11,931 nucleotides of DNA from an uncultured bacterium (GTDB taxonomy: Bacteria > Bacillota > Clostridia > Lachnospirales > Lachnospiraceae), in NCBI GenBank assembly GCA_905214855.1, contig CAJMNU010000037.1:1-11931 (forward strand), read 5' to 3'. The translations under genes were made by a program, and so were the position numbers. The notes beneath the pieces are model-generated. The model was given only the letters and a program-made list of their open reading frames with translations, was not told the DNA's origin and ran no database searches. Below, in pieces: positions 6,395 through 11,931 of the stretch. Each line of letters opens with the position of its first letter. Position 1 is the first letter of the stretch.

Positions 6395-7204
6395 ATGAAA
6401 CAGTATTTTAAAATTGGAGAAATTTCTAAATTATATGGTATTGGTGTGGATTCCATCCGTTATTATGAAGAAATTGGACTTATCAAACCAGAGCGATCAA
6501 AAGCCGGATATCGTCAGTATAGTATTCATGATATATGGAGACTTAATGTGATCCGTGACTTGCGTTCCATTGGTTTTACTATGGAGCAGACAAAAGAGTA
6601 TTTGGATGATCATACCACGGCATCTTCCTTGAAACTTTTAGAAGAAGAGCAGAGAGCAATACAAAAACAGATGCTGCTTTTACAAAAACTTCAAAAAAAT
6701 GTAGAACATCGTTTGCATACTCTTCGCTTGGCTCAGACTTTACCCTTGAATGAGATTACTCAGATTGAGTTGCCTTGCCGTCACTGTCATGGTCTGTTGG
6801 AGGGATATAAAGCAGCAGAAGAAATGGATCTGTTGATGAAACGCCTGATTAATTTAGATAAAAAGAGGTTATATATTATTGGAAATAATCAAATGGGAAC
6901 AGTGATTTCTCTTTCAGCTCTTCTTGATGAAAAGGTACTTTCGTATCAATCTGTGTTCCTGATTGATGAGCAGGGAGAACATTGCATTCCCGAAGGGGAT
7001 TATCTGTGCGTGACTTATCGGGGCAGTTATAGTCAAAGTATTGAGTGGGGGTGGAAACTTACAGAATATGCTAAAGATCATGATTTGACAGTTTCTGGAG
7101 ATTTGTTAGAGATTCTTTGGGTGGATATCCATACTACCTCTGATGAAACAGAGTATATTACTCAACTACAGCTTCCTGTTAAAAGAGTATTAAAAAATGT
7201 TTAA
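6395..7204 (+). CDS. MerR-family transcriptional activator, BmrR/TipAL-like
   Basis: A ligand-responsive DNA-binding regulator of 269 residues. Residues 1-70 form the winged helix-turn-helix ('YFKIGEISKLYGIGVDSIRYYEEIGLI', then 'RQYSIHDIWRLNVIRDLRSIGFT'). Residues 76-117 are a dimerising coiled coil, and 120-265 resemble the GyrI-like drug-binding domain of BmrR, ending in 'EYITQLQLPVKRV'. A 'CRHCHG' motif (128-133) near the hinge could bind metal or be structural. I chose the ATG at 6395 because AAAGGG lies eight bases before it; the in-frame ATG at 6371 has no ribosome site. It very probably controls the divergent YitT-family gene through the 19-bp-spacer promoter between them. The inducer is unknown; hydrophobic cations are typical for this class. 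Confidence 0.9.
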   Translation: MKQYFKIGEISKLYGIGVDSIRYYEEIGLIKPERSKAGYRQYSIHDIWRLNVIRDLRSIGFTMEQTKEYLDDHTTASSLKLLEEEQRAIQKQMLLLQKLQKNVEHRLHTLRLAQTLPLNEITQIELPCRHCHGLLEGYKAAEEMDLLMKRLINLDKKRLYIIGNNQMGTVISLSALLDEKVLSYQSVFLIDEQGEHCIPEGDYLCVTYRGSYSQSIEWGWKLTEYAKDHDLTVSGDLLEILWVDIHTTSDETEYITQLQLPVKRVLKNV

Positions 7205-7281
7205 TACTGTTGTTCACATATTTATCATAACCTAATATGTTGCCTCATAAGATGGTAAAAAAGAAATTCAGGGGTAATCCC

Positions 7282-7425
7282 ATGAAAGAGTATATTGAAA
7301 AACGGGCAGTTGCCATCGCAAACTACATTATAGAACATAATGCTACAGTAAGACAGACAGCTAAAAAGTTCGGAATAAGCAAGTCTACTGTACATATAGA
7401 TGTAACAAAAGAGGTGTTTTTGTGA
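7282..7425 (+). pseudogene. spoIIID: Truncated spoIIID, sporulation stage III transcription factor
   Basis: The 47 residues MKEYIEKRAVAIANYIIE... through 'TVRQTAKKFGISKSTVH' match the N-terminal half of SpoIIID, the mother-cell DNA-binding regulator of sporulation. Intact family members have about 80-93 residues; the half rich in 'LP-INP-LA...H-RGG-AT--KY' is missing. Similarity stops at 'DVTKEVFL', and the invariant Lys of 'STVHKDVT' is Ile here. The C-terminal basic helix of SpoIIID is needed for DNA binding, so this copy should be inactive. AGGGGT stands six bases before the ATG, so it may still be translated. I could not find the missing half in any frame downstream. The true spoIIID may lie elsewhere, or the host may no longer sporulate. 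Confidence 0.8.
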
Positions 7426-7935
7426 AGGTTGTTTATGAGGTGAGGTAAGAGTGTTTAGTGGGGTTAAGACTTTTATATGTAACAACACGTGTTCAAAAGG
7501 TACGATTTAAGCGAAAAAAGCCTCGTGACCATGAGAAAAATAAAAGCAAAAAGTATTCTGTGATAAAGTATAAAGGATTAGAAGAGAAAATGTCTCTTCT
7601 AGTCTTTTTTAGTGAGAAAGTAGTTGGTGTGTTTGCTTTTGAAGCTATAAGAAGTATAGTAAAATTTGCACCGGAGGGAACGGGACACCGTGTTAAGATT
7701 AAACGATTTTAATTATTTAACTTAATGCAAATGTAAAGTTCTTATGTCGTTACCGATTCAAAAGGAACGCTTTGGAATGCACTTCAAGAAAAAAGGAAAG
7801 CACATGCTGGAGGAGCGTATGAAAAAATTAATTCGAGGTGAATGTAATAGAATAACTAGTAATTAAAAGGATTATAAGGTTTGGTATAAAGATTTGTATT
7901 GTAAATTGTGTGTACGTGATATATAATAAAAGTAC
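7426..7935. other. Degenerate stretch between the spoIIID remnant and the defence operon
   Basis: This 510-base stretch has no gene I can support. An open frame at 7458-7712 runs straight through a strong terminator. Bases about 7738-7840 contain an open stretch reading VTDSKGTLWNALQEKRK and on to 'GGAYEKINSR', which looks like the C-terminus of a lost protein I do not recognise. An overlapping 40-codon frame (7744-7866) is equally unsupported. I read the region as a scar of insertion and deletion. Confidence 0.5.
7576..7610 (+). terminator. Strong intrinsic terminator in the scar region
   Basis: GATTAGAAGAGA (7576-7587) pairs with TCTCTTCTAGTC (7593-7604), twelve pairs including one G-T, around loop AAATG, followed by six T residues. 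It probably ended the transcript of the original spoIIID locus or of a lost gene, and it insulates the downstream operon. Confidence 0.9.
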
Positions 7936-7964
7936 TTGACAAAGAATTATTGTTGTGATATATT
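7936..7964 (+). promoter_or_regulatory. Strong promoter of the Pycsar-like operon
   Basis: A perfect -35, TTGACA (7936-7941), a 17-base spacer and TATATT (7959-7964, one base off consensus) are followed by AGGAGGTG (7977-7984) six bases before the first ATG. The transcript leader is only about 20 bases. Such a promoter implies constant expression unless repressed; no operator dyad is evident on it. Confidence 0.85.
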
Positions 7965-7990
7965 GCTATATTTTATAGGAGGTGCGTTAA

Positions 7991-8515
7991 ATGAATAATA
8001 TGTTAAGAAAAAGAATAAATGAATTAGCTTATGACATTTTAGCTGTATATGATATTGCCACTCCTATTGATAATATTGAATCTGTTGTCAAAAAAATCGG
8101 AGGACAAATTCAAGAAACTGATGAATTGGATTTTTTAACTGATGGAAAAGTAAAAAAAGATAGAGATTCATTTATTATAGCTGTACCAGAAAGTCAATCA
8201 AATAGTTTGAGACGTAATTTTACGATTGCTCATGAACTTGGTCATTTGTTCTTGCATATGGGATATCAGATAGATGAGGAGTTATGGAAAAATTCTGACA
8301 ATATGATACTTAATAGGTTTGGTAATTCTGAGAGAGAATTAGAAGCTAATGAATTTGCAGCAGCTTTTTTAATGCCAGAGAAAGAGTATAAAAGAATTGC
8401 TGAAAAATATTCTGAAGGAAATACTGTTTTTATTAGGAAAGTTGCAGAGTATTTTAATGTTTCTGTTGAGGCTGCATCATACAGAGGAAAGTGGTTGGGA
8501 TACTTACAATGGTAG
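7991..8515 (+). CDS. ImmA/IrrE-family zinc metallopeptidase
   Basis: A 174-residue cytosolic protease of the ImmA/IrrE family (formerly DUF955). The zinc site is visible: His81-Glu82-Leu-Gly-His85 in 'FTIAHELGHLFLH', with the third ligand probably Glu118 in 'ELEANEFAAAFLMP' (116-129). The C-terminal ~45 residues look like the helical 'FNVSVEAASYR' segment that follows the core in ImmA-like proteins. Known members cleave XRE repressors (ImmA/ImmR of ICEBs1, IrrE/DdrO). No adjacent repressor gene is present; the nearest XRE protein is 2.8 kb downstream. It is the first gene of a three-gene operon and overlaps the cyclase start by seven bases. I infer a role in sensing or activation for the defence system, by proteolysis of the cyclase, of a repressor or of a phage protein. 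Confidence 0.9.
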   Translation: MNNMLRKRINELAYDILAVYDIATPIDNIESVVKKIGGQIQETDELDFLTDGKVKKDRDSFIIAVPESQSNSLRRNFTIAHELGHLFLHMGYQIDEELWKNSDNMILNRFGNSERELEANEFAAAFLMPEKEYKRIAEKYSEGNTVFIRKVAEYFNVSVEAASYRGKWLGYLQW

Positions 8516-9969
8516 AAAATAGTATTTTAAAGAAATATAAGGATATCACCATTGACATAGACAATCAACAAGAGTATATTTCCCAGGATAGTGAAGATGA
8601 TGGCGAAAATGTACTCTTGTTTTTTTCGTTCGATATCGTCAATTCTTCCTTATATAAAACAGTTAATTATTACGGATGGTCGATTGTACTTGATTATATT
8701 TTAAGTTCTATAAGAGTAAATGTGAAAAGTAAAATAAAAAGTGCTGAAGTGTGGCGTGTATTAGGCGATGAAGTAATATTTATTGTGAAAATCTGCGATA
8801 AAGAGGTACTATTTGAATATATTGAAATAATCTATGATATCCTGACAACATATTGTGAGAAGATAGAAGATGGAACTCTATTCGAAGATATCGATGGCAT
8901 TTCGGACGTTGTTACAGAACTAGTAAAACTTCAAGATGTTGTTTCGCTACAGAGTACAGCTTGGATTGCTAATGTTACTGATAAAAAATCAATTATGAGA
9001 AATAAGCTTAAGAACAAGTATGTAGAAAATGTTTTTGAAGAAATTGAGGAAAATCCACGTTATAAATTTTATGAATTTATGGGGATAGATATTGATATTG
9101 GTTTTAGACTTTCAAAAGAAACAAGAGCAGGAAGATTAACACTTAGTTTTGAATTAGCATATTTGATGGCGTTGGATTCTAAAAAGAAATATACAAAATT
9201 GCTTAATATCGTATCGTATCGTAGCTTGAAAGGTGTTTGGAACGAAGCGTCATATCCAATAATATGGTATTATGACAAGAGTAAACATAAGAATGTATCT
9301 TTCCAAAGAAGTATGCCATTTGATGCTGTTGAACAAGATGAAATCTATATTGAATATTTTGGGAAAAAAAGATTTGCAGAATATATGTATAAAGATGTAA
9401 AAAGTGCGTTGATAAAAGTATGCAAAGATAGGAAGTTAAAAAATAAGATTTCTAATATTGAACGGGTGATTCAGAAAGATGCCTCTGAGAACAAACAATA
9501 TATAAATACTGCTAGGTTAGAATTACATTGTGTTGCTGTATGTTTTGATAAAAATGGCAATATTTTTTGTGTACAAAGAAATGATAACACACATATGCCG
9601 TTAAAATGGGAATTCGGTTGTGCCAAAGCCAATTATTCAGAACAGTTGGTTGATACTGTTATGCAACAATATAAAAGAGACTTTAATCTAGACATTACTT
9701 TGTATACAGATTCACATAGAAATGATGAGCAACCAGTCCCGATTGCAATTTATACAATCGATAAAAAGATAGAGATGCATAAAGGAATCATTTTTATTGC
9801 TTTGATGAAAACAAATGATGTTATAATTAAAAGTGGAAAATATGTTGATTATAAATTTGTTAGTAGGAAAGATTTAGTGACAATTAATGAAGATGATTAT
9901 GTCCCAGATGCTTTGGATACAATGAAAAAGGCATTTGATTTGTATGAGGAGGTTTATGGTAATGAATGA
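8509..9969 (+). CDS. Class III nucleotidyl cyclase fused to a degenerate Nudix domain (PycC-like)
   Basis: Residue numbers are from the ATG at 8509 (486 aa). Residues about 34-225 look like a class III cyclase catalytic domain: 'FFSFDIVNSS' with metal-binding Asp42, 'WRVLGDEVIFIV' with Asp87, and 'MGIDIDIGFRLSK' (191-203) with Asp196 and Arg200 at the site where cyclases bind the nucleotide. 'GVWNEASYPIIWYY' follows. Residues about 335-486 resemble a Nudix fold ('VAVCFDKNGNIFCVQR', 'LKWEFG'), but the REUXEE catalytic box reads QQYKRDF, so hydrolysis is probably lost. The context with a PycTM-like effector makes it a candidate cytidylate/uridylate cyclase. An in-frame GTG at 8491 is possible, but its AGAGGA is only two bases away. 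The ATG overlaps the upstream stop codon, suggesting translational coupling. No homing signal or membrane segment is seen. Confidence 0.72.
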   Translation: MVENSILKKYKDITIDIDNQQEYISQDSEDDGENVLLFFSFDIVNSSLYKTVNYYGWSIVLDYILSSIRVNVKSKIKSAEVWRVLGDEVIFIVKICDKEVLFEYIEIIYDILTTYCEKIEDGTLFEDIDGISDVVTELVKLQDVVSLQSTAWIANVTDKKSIMRNKLKNKYVENVFEEIEENPRYKFYEFMGIDIDIGFRLSKETRAGRLTLSFELAYLMALDSKKKYTKLLNIVSYRSLKGVWNEASYPIIWYYDKSKHKNVSFQRSMPFDAVEQDEIYIEYFGKKRFAEYMYKDVKSALIKVCKDRKLKNKISNIERVIQKDASENKQYINTARLELHCVAVCFDKNGNIFCVQRNDNTHMPLKWEFGCAKANYSEQLVDTVMQQYKRDFNLDITLYTDSHRNDEQPVPIAIYTIDKKIEMHKGIIFIALMKTNDVIIKSGKYVDYKFVSRKDLVTINEDDYVPDALDTMKKAFDLYEEVYGNE

Positions 9970-10468
9970 TAGAGTAGAATTCTATGAGAAAAATTTAGAA
10001 CGAGTTAATTACTGGTTACAATTTGCAGAGGCAAAGAATGCTGCTATGATAGCATTTGTTGTTGCAATTTTAGCAGTCTTGAGTAGTTTTTTTGAAAAGC
10101 ATCTAGTCATGTTGTTGGTAGTATCGATTGTGTATTTATGCGGAATGATTATTTCAATTTGCTCAATGTTTCCAAAGGGCAACATGAATGTAGATGAAAA
10201 GGACGGAGAGTATAAAGAAACAGACAATTTGTTGTATTGGAAAGATATTGCTAAATATTCAAAAACTGACTATGTTGAAACTGTTAATCAGAGATTATTT
10301 GCAAACGTTAATCAAAATACATTAAATGACTATGAAATCATGCTTGCCGAAGAAATAATTGCAAATGCAAGAATTGCTAATTACAAATATAGTAAGTTTG
10401 ATTTGGCAAGCAAAGTTGTAATTGTGGGAACTGTGTTAGTTCCGATTTTTTTAATAATTATTGCTTAA
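9962..10468 (+). CDS. Pycsar effector PycTM-like membrane protein (DUF5706)
   Basis: A 168-residue membrane protein. Residues 11-26 ('NLERVNYWLQFAEAKN') match the amphipathic opening of the Pycsar effector/DUF5706 family, followed by helices at about 27-44 and 48-68. A cytosolic segment includes 'NLLYWKDIAKYSKTDYVETVNQ' (89-110) and 'ANARIANYKYSKFDLASK' (134-151), then a terminal helix at 152-168. In Pycsar, cyclic pyrimidine nucleotides trigger such proteins to disrupt the inner membrane and abort phage infection. The ATG at 9962 has AGGAGG (9947-9952) nine bases upstream; ATG 9956 is only three bases from it. The start overlaps the end of the cyclase gene by eight bases, so the two are co-translated and probably made in fixed ratio. 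Family membership is from recognition, not from a search. Confidence 0.8.
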   Translation: MNDRVEFYEKNLERVNYWLQFAEAKNAAMIAFVVAILAVLSSFFEKHLVMLLVVSIVYLCGMIISICSMFPKGNMNVDEKDGEYKETDNLLYWKDIAKYSKTDYVETVNQRLFANVNQNTLNDYEIMLAEEIIANARIANYKYSKFDLASKVVIVGTVLVPIFLIIIA

Positions 10469-10479
10469 CGTTAAGCAAT
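10460..10479. repeat. 20-bp perfect palindrome over the effector stop codon
   Basis: ATTGCTTAACGTTAAGCAAT reads identically on both strands and contains the effector TAA. No T-run follows, so it is a poor intrinsic terminator. It could be a protein-binding or recombination site, or a 3' stabilising structure. Confidence 0.7.
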
Positions 10480-10535
10480 GAACAAAGAGCCATTATTTTG
10501 TCAGTTGTTTTTTCTATAGTATCTGCCGGGGGTGT

Positions 10536-10709
10536 ATGGTAAAAAATCGATTTGTATTTGGAGGTACAGATTTTGAATTCTTAATTCAAACAGCAATAGT
10601 GGATAAGCGACCAGAACCTTGGATAATATTAGTGCTATTCATACCTTTGATGATTATTGGTTTTGTAAATATATGGAATCTTATTAAAGATAGAAAACTC
10701 ACAGTCTAA
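10536..10709 (+). CDS. Small single-helix membrane protein, unrecognised
   Basis: This frame of 57 residues begins MVKNRFVFGGTDFEF and has one clear hydrophobic helix at about 29-47 ('WIILVLFIPLMIIGFVNIW') followed by a basic tail (KDRKLTV). A G-rich stretch (GGGGG) stands three bases before the ATG, which is a close and poor ribosome site. A hydrophobic frame just upstream in another register, ending 'SVVFSIVSAGGVW' at a stop overlapping this start, hints that a longer membrane protein may have been frameshifted. It lies 67 bases after the PycTM-like gene on the same strand, with a good terminator only beyond it, so it would be co-transcribed. I do not know its function; an accessory or immunity peptide for the effector is conceivable. 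Confidence 0.4.
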   Translation: MVKNRFVFGGTDFEFLIQTAIVDKRPEPWIILVLFIPLMIIGFVNIWNLIKDRKLTV

Positions 10710-10738
10710 CCACAATTTAATATTCATAGTTTTACCGG

Positions 10739-10775
10739 GCAGGAAATCTGAATGATCTCCTGCTATTTTTATTTT
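10739..10775 (+). terminator. Terminator of the Pycsar-like operon
   Basis: GCAGGAAATC and GATCTCCTGC form a ten-base stem with one mismatch around TGAAT, followed by TATTTTTATTTT. It lies 30 bases after the small membrane ORF. Confidence 0.85.
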
Positions 10776-10805
10776 GAAAATGATAGGTGCTTTTGATTTA
10801 GGAGG
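10761..10805 (+). repeat. 45-bp direct repeat, left copy
   Basis: TGCTATTTTTATTTTGAAAA and the following 25 bases match 11662-11706 at 37 of 45 positions without gaps, including the core AATGAyAGGTGyTTTTG. It begins at the end of the operon terminator stem and lies upstream of the membrane/XRE module. Confidence 0.7.
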
Positions 10806-10833
10806 ATGAATTCATCTGGAAATTAAGTTAAAA

Positions 10834-10903
10834 ATATTTCACTTTTTATATTGACATTTGGAAATTAGAGTGATATATTTATAACATCAAAAGTGCGAAA
10901 TAT
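10834..10903 (+). promoter_or_regulatory. Promoter of the membrane/XRE module, flanked by an inverted repeat
   Basis: TTGACA (10851-10856), a 17-base spacer and TATATT (10874-10879) form a near-consensus promoter. ATATTTCACTTTT (10834-10846) and AAAAGTGCGAAATAT (10889-10903) are inverted copies apart from a two-base insertion, one on each side of the promoter. The downstream XRE protein is a natural candidate to bind them. GGAGGA stands seven bases before the ATG at 10924. Confidence 0.65.
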
Positions 10904-10923
10904 ATAACATTGGAGGAAGAAAC

Positions 10924-11340
10924 ATGAATAAAAAAGTATCTTTAAGAGAAATTGTTGGAACAAAAATAATCTACGCAATCATTCTTGTATCTTACTACTG
11001 GATGTGGGCAAGAACGGATTGGAAAGACTGGTATCTAACTTTACAGCTTGTACTTGGCTGTTTCCTTGCTACTTTTTTTGCATTTCAGCAAATGAGAATT
11101 AAGAAATACAAAAAGGAAGGTGTTGATGAAATGGCCGAGCGAAACTTGAAACGATGTGACTCATGTTGCTTGAAGGTTTTTGTTGCTGTTATGGTTGTAG
11201 TTGCCTGGGGATGTGCTCTTTTGGGTCATGTTGATGATATCAATATGGGAGTAGTTGGGTGGATTATAGTTTTATCTATTTTGACTTTATCTATTATTAG
11301 AACATTGATGTTTGTGATTATAGATAGCAAGGGGGTATGA
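10924..11340 (+). CDS. Four-helix membrane protein co-transcribed with an XRE regulator
   Basis: A 138-residue integral membrane protein that I do not assign to a named family. Hydrophobic helices lie at about 13-29, 36-55, 83-100 and 108-132, with a basic cytosolic loop between helices 2 and 3 ([21 protein letters not shown], residues 57-77) containing a nearby 'CDSCC' cysteine cluster (78-82). Pairs of a short multi-helix membrane protein and a ~70-residue XRE protein are common in Firmicutes (DUF2178/DUF3796-like), often of unknown function; some act in stress or bacteriocin-type responses. The stop codon is one base before the ATG of the XRE gene, so they form an operon. The RBS is good and the promoter near-consensus. 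Confidence 0.8.
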   Translation: MNKKVSLREIVGTKIIYAIILVSYYWMWARTDWKDWYLTLQLVLGCFLATFFAFQQMRIKKYKKEGVDEMAERNLKRCDSCCLKVFVAVMVVVAWGCALLGHVDDINMGVVGWIIVLSILTLSIIRTLMFVIIDSKGV

Positions 11341-11341
11341 T

Positions 11342-11551
11342 ATGGCTCTTGTTACAAAAATTAAAGAATATCGTGAGCAGGCAGGATATAAGCAAAGCGA
11401 ACTTGCAGAGCTTGTTGGTGCGAGACGAGAAACGATCGTTCATCTTGAAAATGGCAGATATAATCCGTCTCTTAAATTAGCTATGGATATTGCAAAAGTA
11501 TTTCATGTTACAGTGGAGGAGTTATTTGAATTTGTAGAAGATGAAAAATAA
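11342..11551 (+). CDS. XRE-family HTH transcriptional regulator
   Basis: A 69-residue single-domain Cro/CI-type DNA-binding protein. The helix-turn-helix spans about residues 16-40 ('[25 protein letters not shown]'), and the tail '[23 protein letters not shown]' completes the five-helix fold typical of the short YozG/YgzD-like group. It follows the membrane-protein gene by one base and has GGGGG six bases before its ATG. It probably autoregulates the module through the inverted repeat around the 10851-10879 promoter. Short XRE proteins of this class are usually repressors. An ImmA-like peptidase lies upstream, and known ImmA proteins cleave XRE repressors, but the known substrates are longer than this one, so a functional link is only a speculation. 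Confidence 0.9.
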   Translation: MALVTKIKEYREQAGYKQSELAELVGARRETIVHLENGRYNPSLKLAMDIAKVFHVTVEELFEFVEDEK

Positions 11552-11595
11552 AATTTAGACATTTTCTTACTAATAAATCTTTACATCTTGACTAA

Positions 11596-11627
11596 GCAGG
11601 AGATCCGAAAAAGACTCTTGCTTTTTT
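11596..11627 (+). terminator. Terminator of the membrane/XRE operon
   Basis: GCAGGAG (11596-11602) pairs with CTCTTGC (11615-11621) with one G-T pair, followed by six T residues, 45 bases past the XRE stop codon. Confidence 0.75.
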
Positions 11628-11661
11628 GTACCCAAAAATGAATATGGAATTCTAAGGTACT

Positions 11662-11706
11662 TGCTGTTTTCATTTTTAAAATGACAGGTGTTTTTGCTTT
11701 GGTAGG
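11662..11706 (+). repeat. 45-bp direct repeat, right copy
   Basis: Ungapped match to 10761-10805 at 37 of 45 positions, same orientation. The two copies bracket the membrane-protein/XRE module. Confidence 0.7.
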
Positions 11707-11829
11707 CAGGAAAACTTTTTCATTCTATAGGATGAAGAAGTATAATGTTAACAACAAATCCCAGCTTGTAGAACTGAAAAACACGGTAAGAAGATTTATA
11801 AAATATGCGACTGAGTAGGTAGGACTAAA

Positions 11830-11872
11830 TACTCCTATGATTTCGATTTTGAAGTCATAGGGGTATTTTTTT
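11830..11872 (+). terminator. Strong intrinsic terminator near the right edge
   Basis: TACTCCTATGATTTC (11830-11844) pairs with GAAGTCATAGGGGTA (11851-11865) over fifteen positions, two of them G-T, around GATTTT, followed by seven T residues. No convincing gene precedes it, so it may end a short RNA or the doubtful 28-codon frame. Confidence 0.85.
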
Positions 11873-11931
11873 GTGCAGAAAAATAAAAAATTTCCTTTTC
11901 CACCCTGTATTTTCCCCTCTGAGCCTTTCGT

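Larger units (their letters stand above)
11552..11931. other. Non-coding right end with terminators and a repeat
   Basis: No gene is well supported in these 380 bases. They contain two terminators, the right copy of the 45-bp repeat, and one doubtful 28-codon frame at 11732-11818 (MKKYNVNNKSQLVELKNTVR...) with no clear ribosome site. The last 55 bases after the second terminator show nothing I can name. Confidence 0.6.

Noticed and set aside
7458..7712. 84-codon open frame starting GTG after the spoIIID remnant
   Set aside because: It runs through a strong intrinsic terminator (7576-7610), has a poorly spaced ribosome site and shows no recognisable domain.
7744..7866. 40-codon frame beginning MSLPIQKERFG, overlapping the VTDSKGTLW fragment
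   Set aside because: No ribosome site, no recognised family, and a competing frame in the same bases; both look like decayed DNA.
8491..8508. GTG start six codons upstream for the cyclase
   Set aside because: Its AGAGGA is only two bases away; the ATG at 8509 overlapping the upstream stop is more likely, though the GTG is not excluded.
11732..11818. 28-codon frame beginning MKKYNVNNKSQ before the last terminator
   Set aside because: No Shine-Dalgarno and too short to judge; kept only as a remark in the right-end entry.
1..11931. CRISPR array, tRNA or rRNA genes
   Set aside because: No regularly spaced repeats with unique spacers, no cloverleaf-like segments and no rRNA-like stretches were seen.

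Overview
The window looks like a chromosomal segment of a low-G+C, spore-forming gut Clostridia, most likely Lachnospiraceae. The evidence is the style of the proteins (a gluconate 5-dehydrogenase close to streptococcal/clostridial forms, a YitT-family membrane protein, a spoIIID remnant), A/T-rich intergenic DNA, strong AGGAGG ribosome sites and TTGACA/TATAAT-type promoters. The species cannot be named from sequence alone.

Bases 1-7210 are ordinary core and metabolic chromosome. The left edge holds the last codons of what looks like an IS200-type transposase, followed by a subterminal hairpin. truA (tRNA pseudouridine synthase) follows, convergent with a Nudix hydrolase that carries an extra C-terminal domain. 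A second copy of the IS-end-like repeat, inverted, supplies the ribosome site and start codon of that Nudix gene. Next comes a divergent pair, a gluconate 5-dehydrogenase-type SDR (-) and a fumarylacetoacetate-hydrolase-family enzyme (+), probably sugar-acid catabolism. The FAH gene ends in a six-unit 10-bp tandem repeat and a bidirectional terminator shared with an NCS2 xanthine/uric acid-type permease (-). A YitT-family membrane protein (-) is divergent from a MerR/BmrR-like activator (+), and the DNA between them contains a textbook MerR-type promoter with a 19-bp spacer over a dyad, facing the YitT gene.

Bases 7210-7935 are a scar: a spoIIID gene cut off in or just after its helix-turn-helix, then about 500 bp of degenerate DNA with one strong terminator.

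Bases 7936-10709 hold the most interesting content, a compact three-gene operon behind a near-consensus promoter. It encodes an ImmA/IrrE-type zinc peptidase, a class III nucleotidyl cyclase fused to a degenerate Nudix domain, and a three-helix membrane protein resembling the Pycsar effector PycTM (DUF5706). The genes overlap by a few bases. I read this as a Pycsar-like cyclic-nucleotide anti-phage system in which phage sensing would trigger cyclic pyrimidine nucleotide synthesis and the effector would damage the membrane. The peptidase and the Nudix fusion are not part of the minimal two-gene Pycsar described in the literature I know. A 20-bp perfect palindrome overlaps the effector stop codon, and a 57-codon small membrane ORF follows.

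Bases 10730-11931 carry a second small module, a four-helix membrane protein and an XRE repressor. It has its own promoter flanked by an inverted repeat, and the module is bracketed by a 45-bp imperfect direct repeat. The right edge is non-coding apart from terminators and one doubtful 28-codon ORF. The spoIIID scar, visibly higher A/T content and bracketing repeats suggest that the part right of about 7430 is an acquired defence/accessory island.
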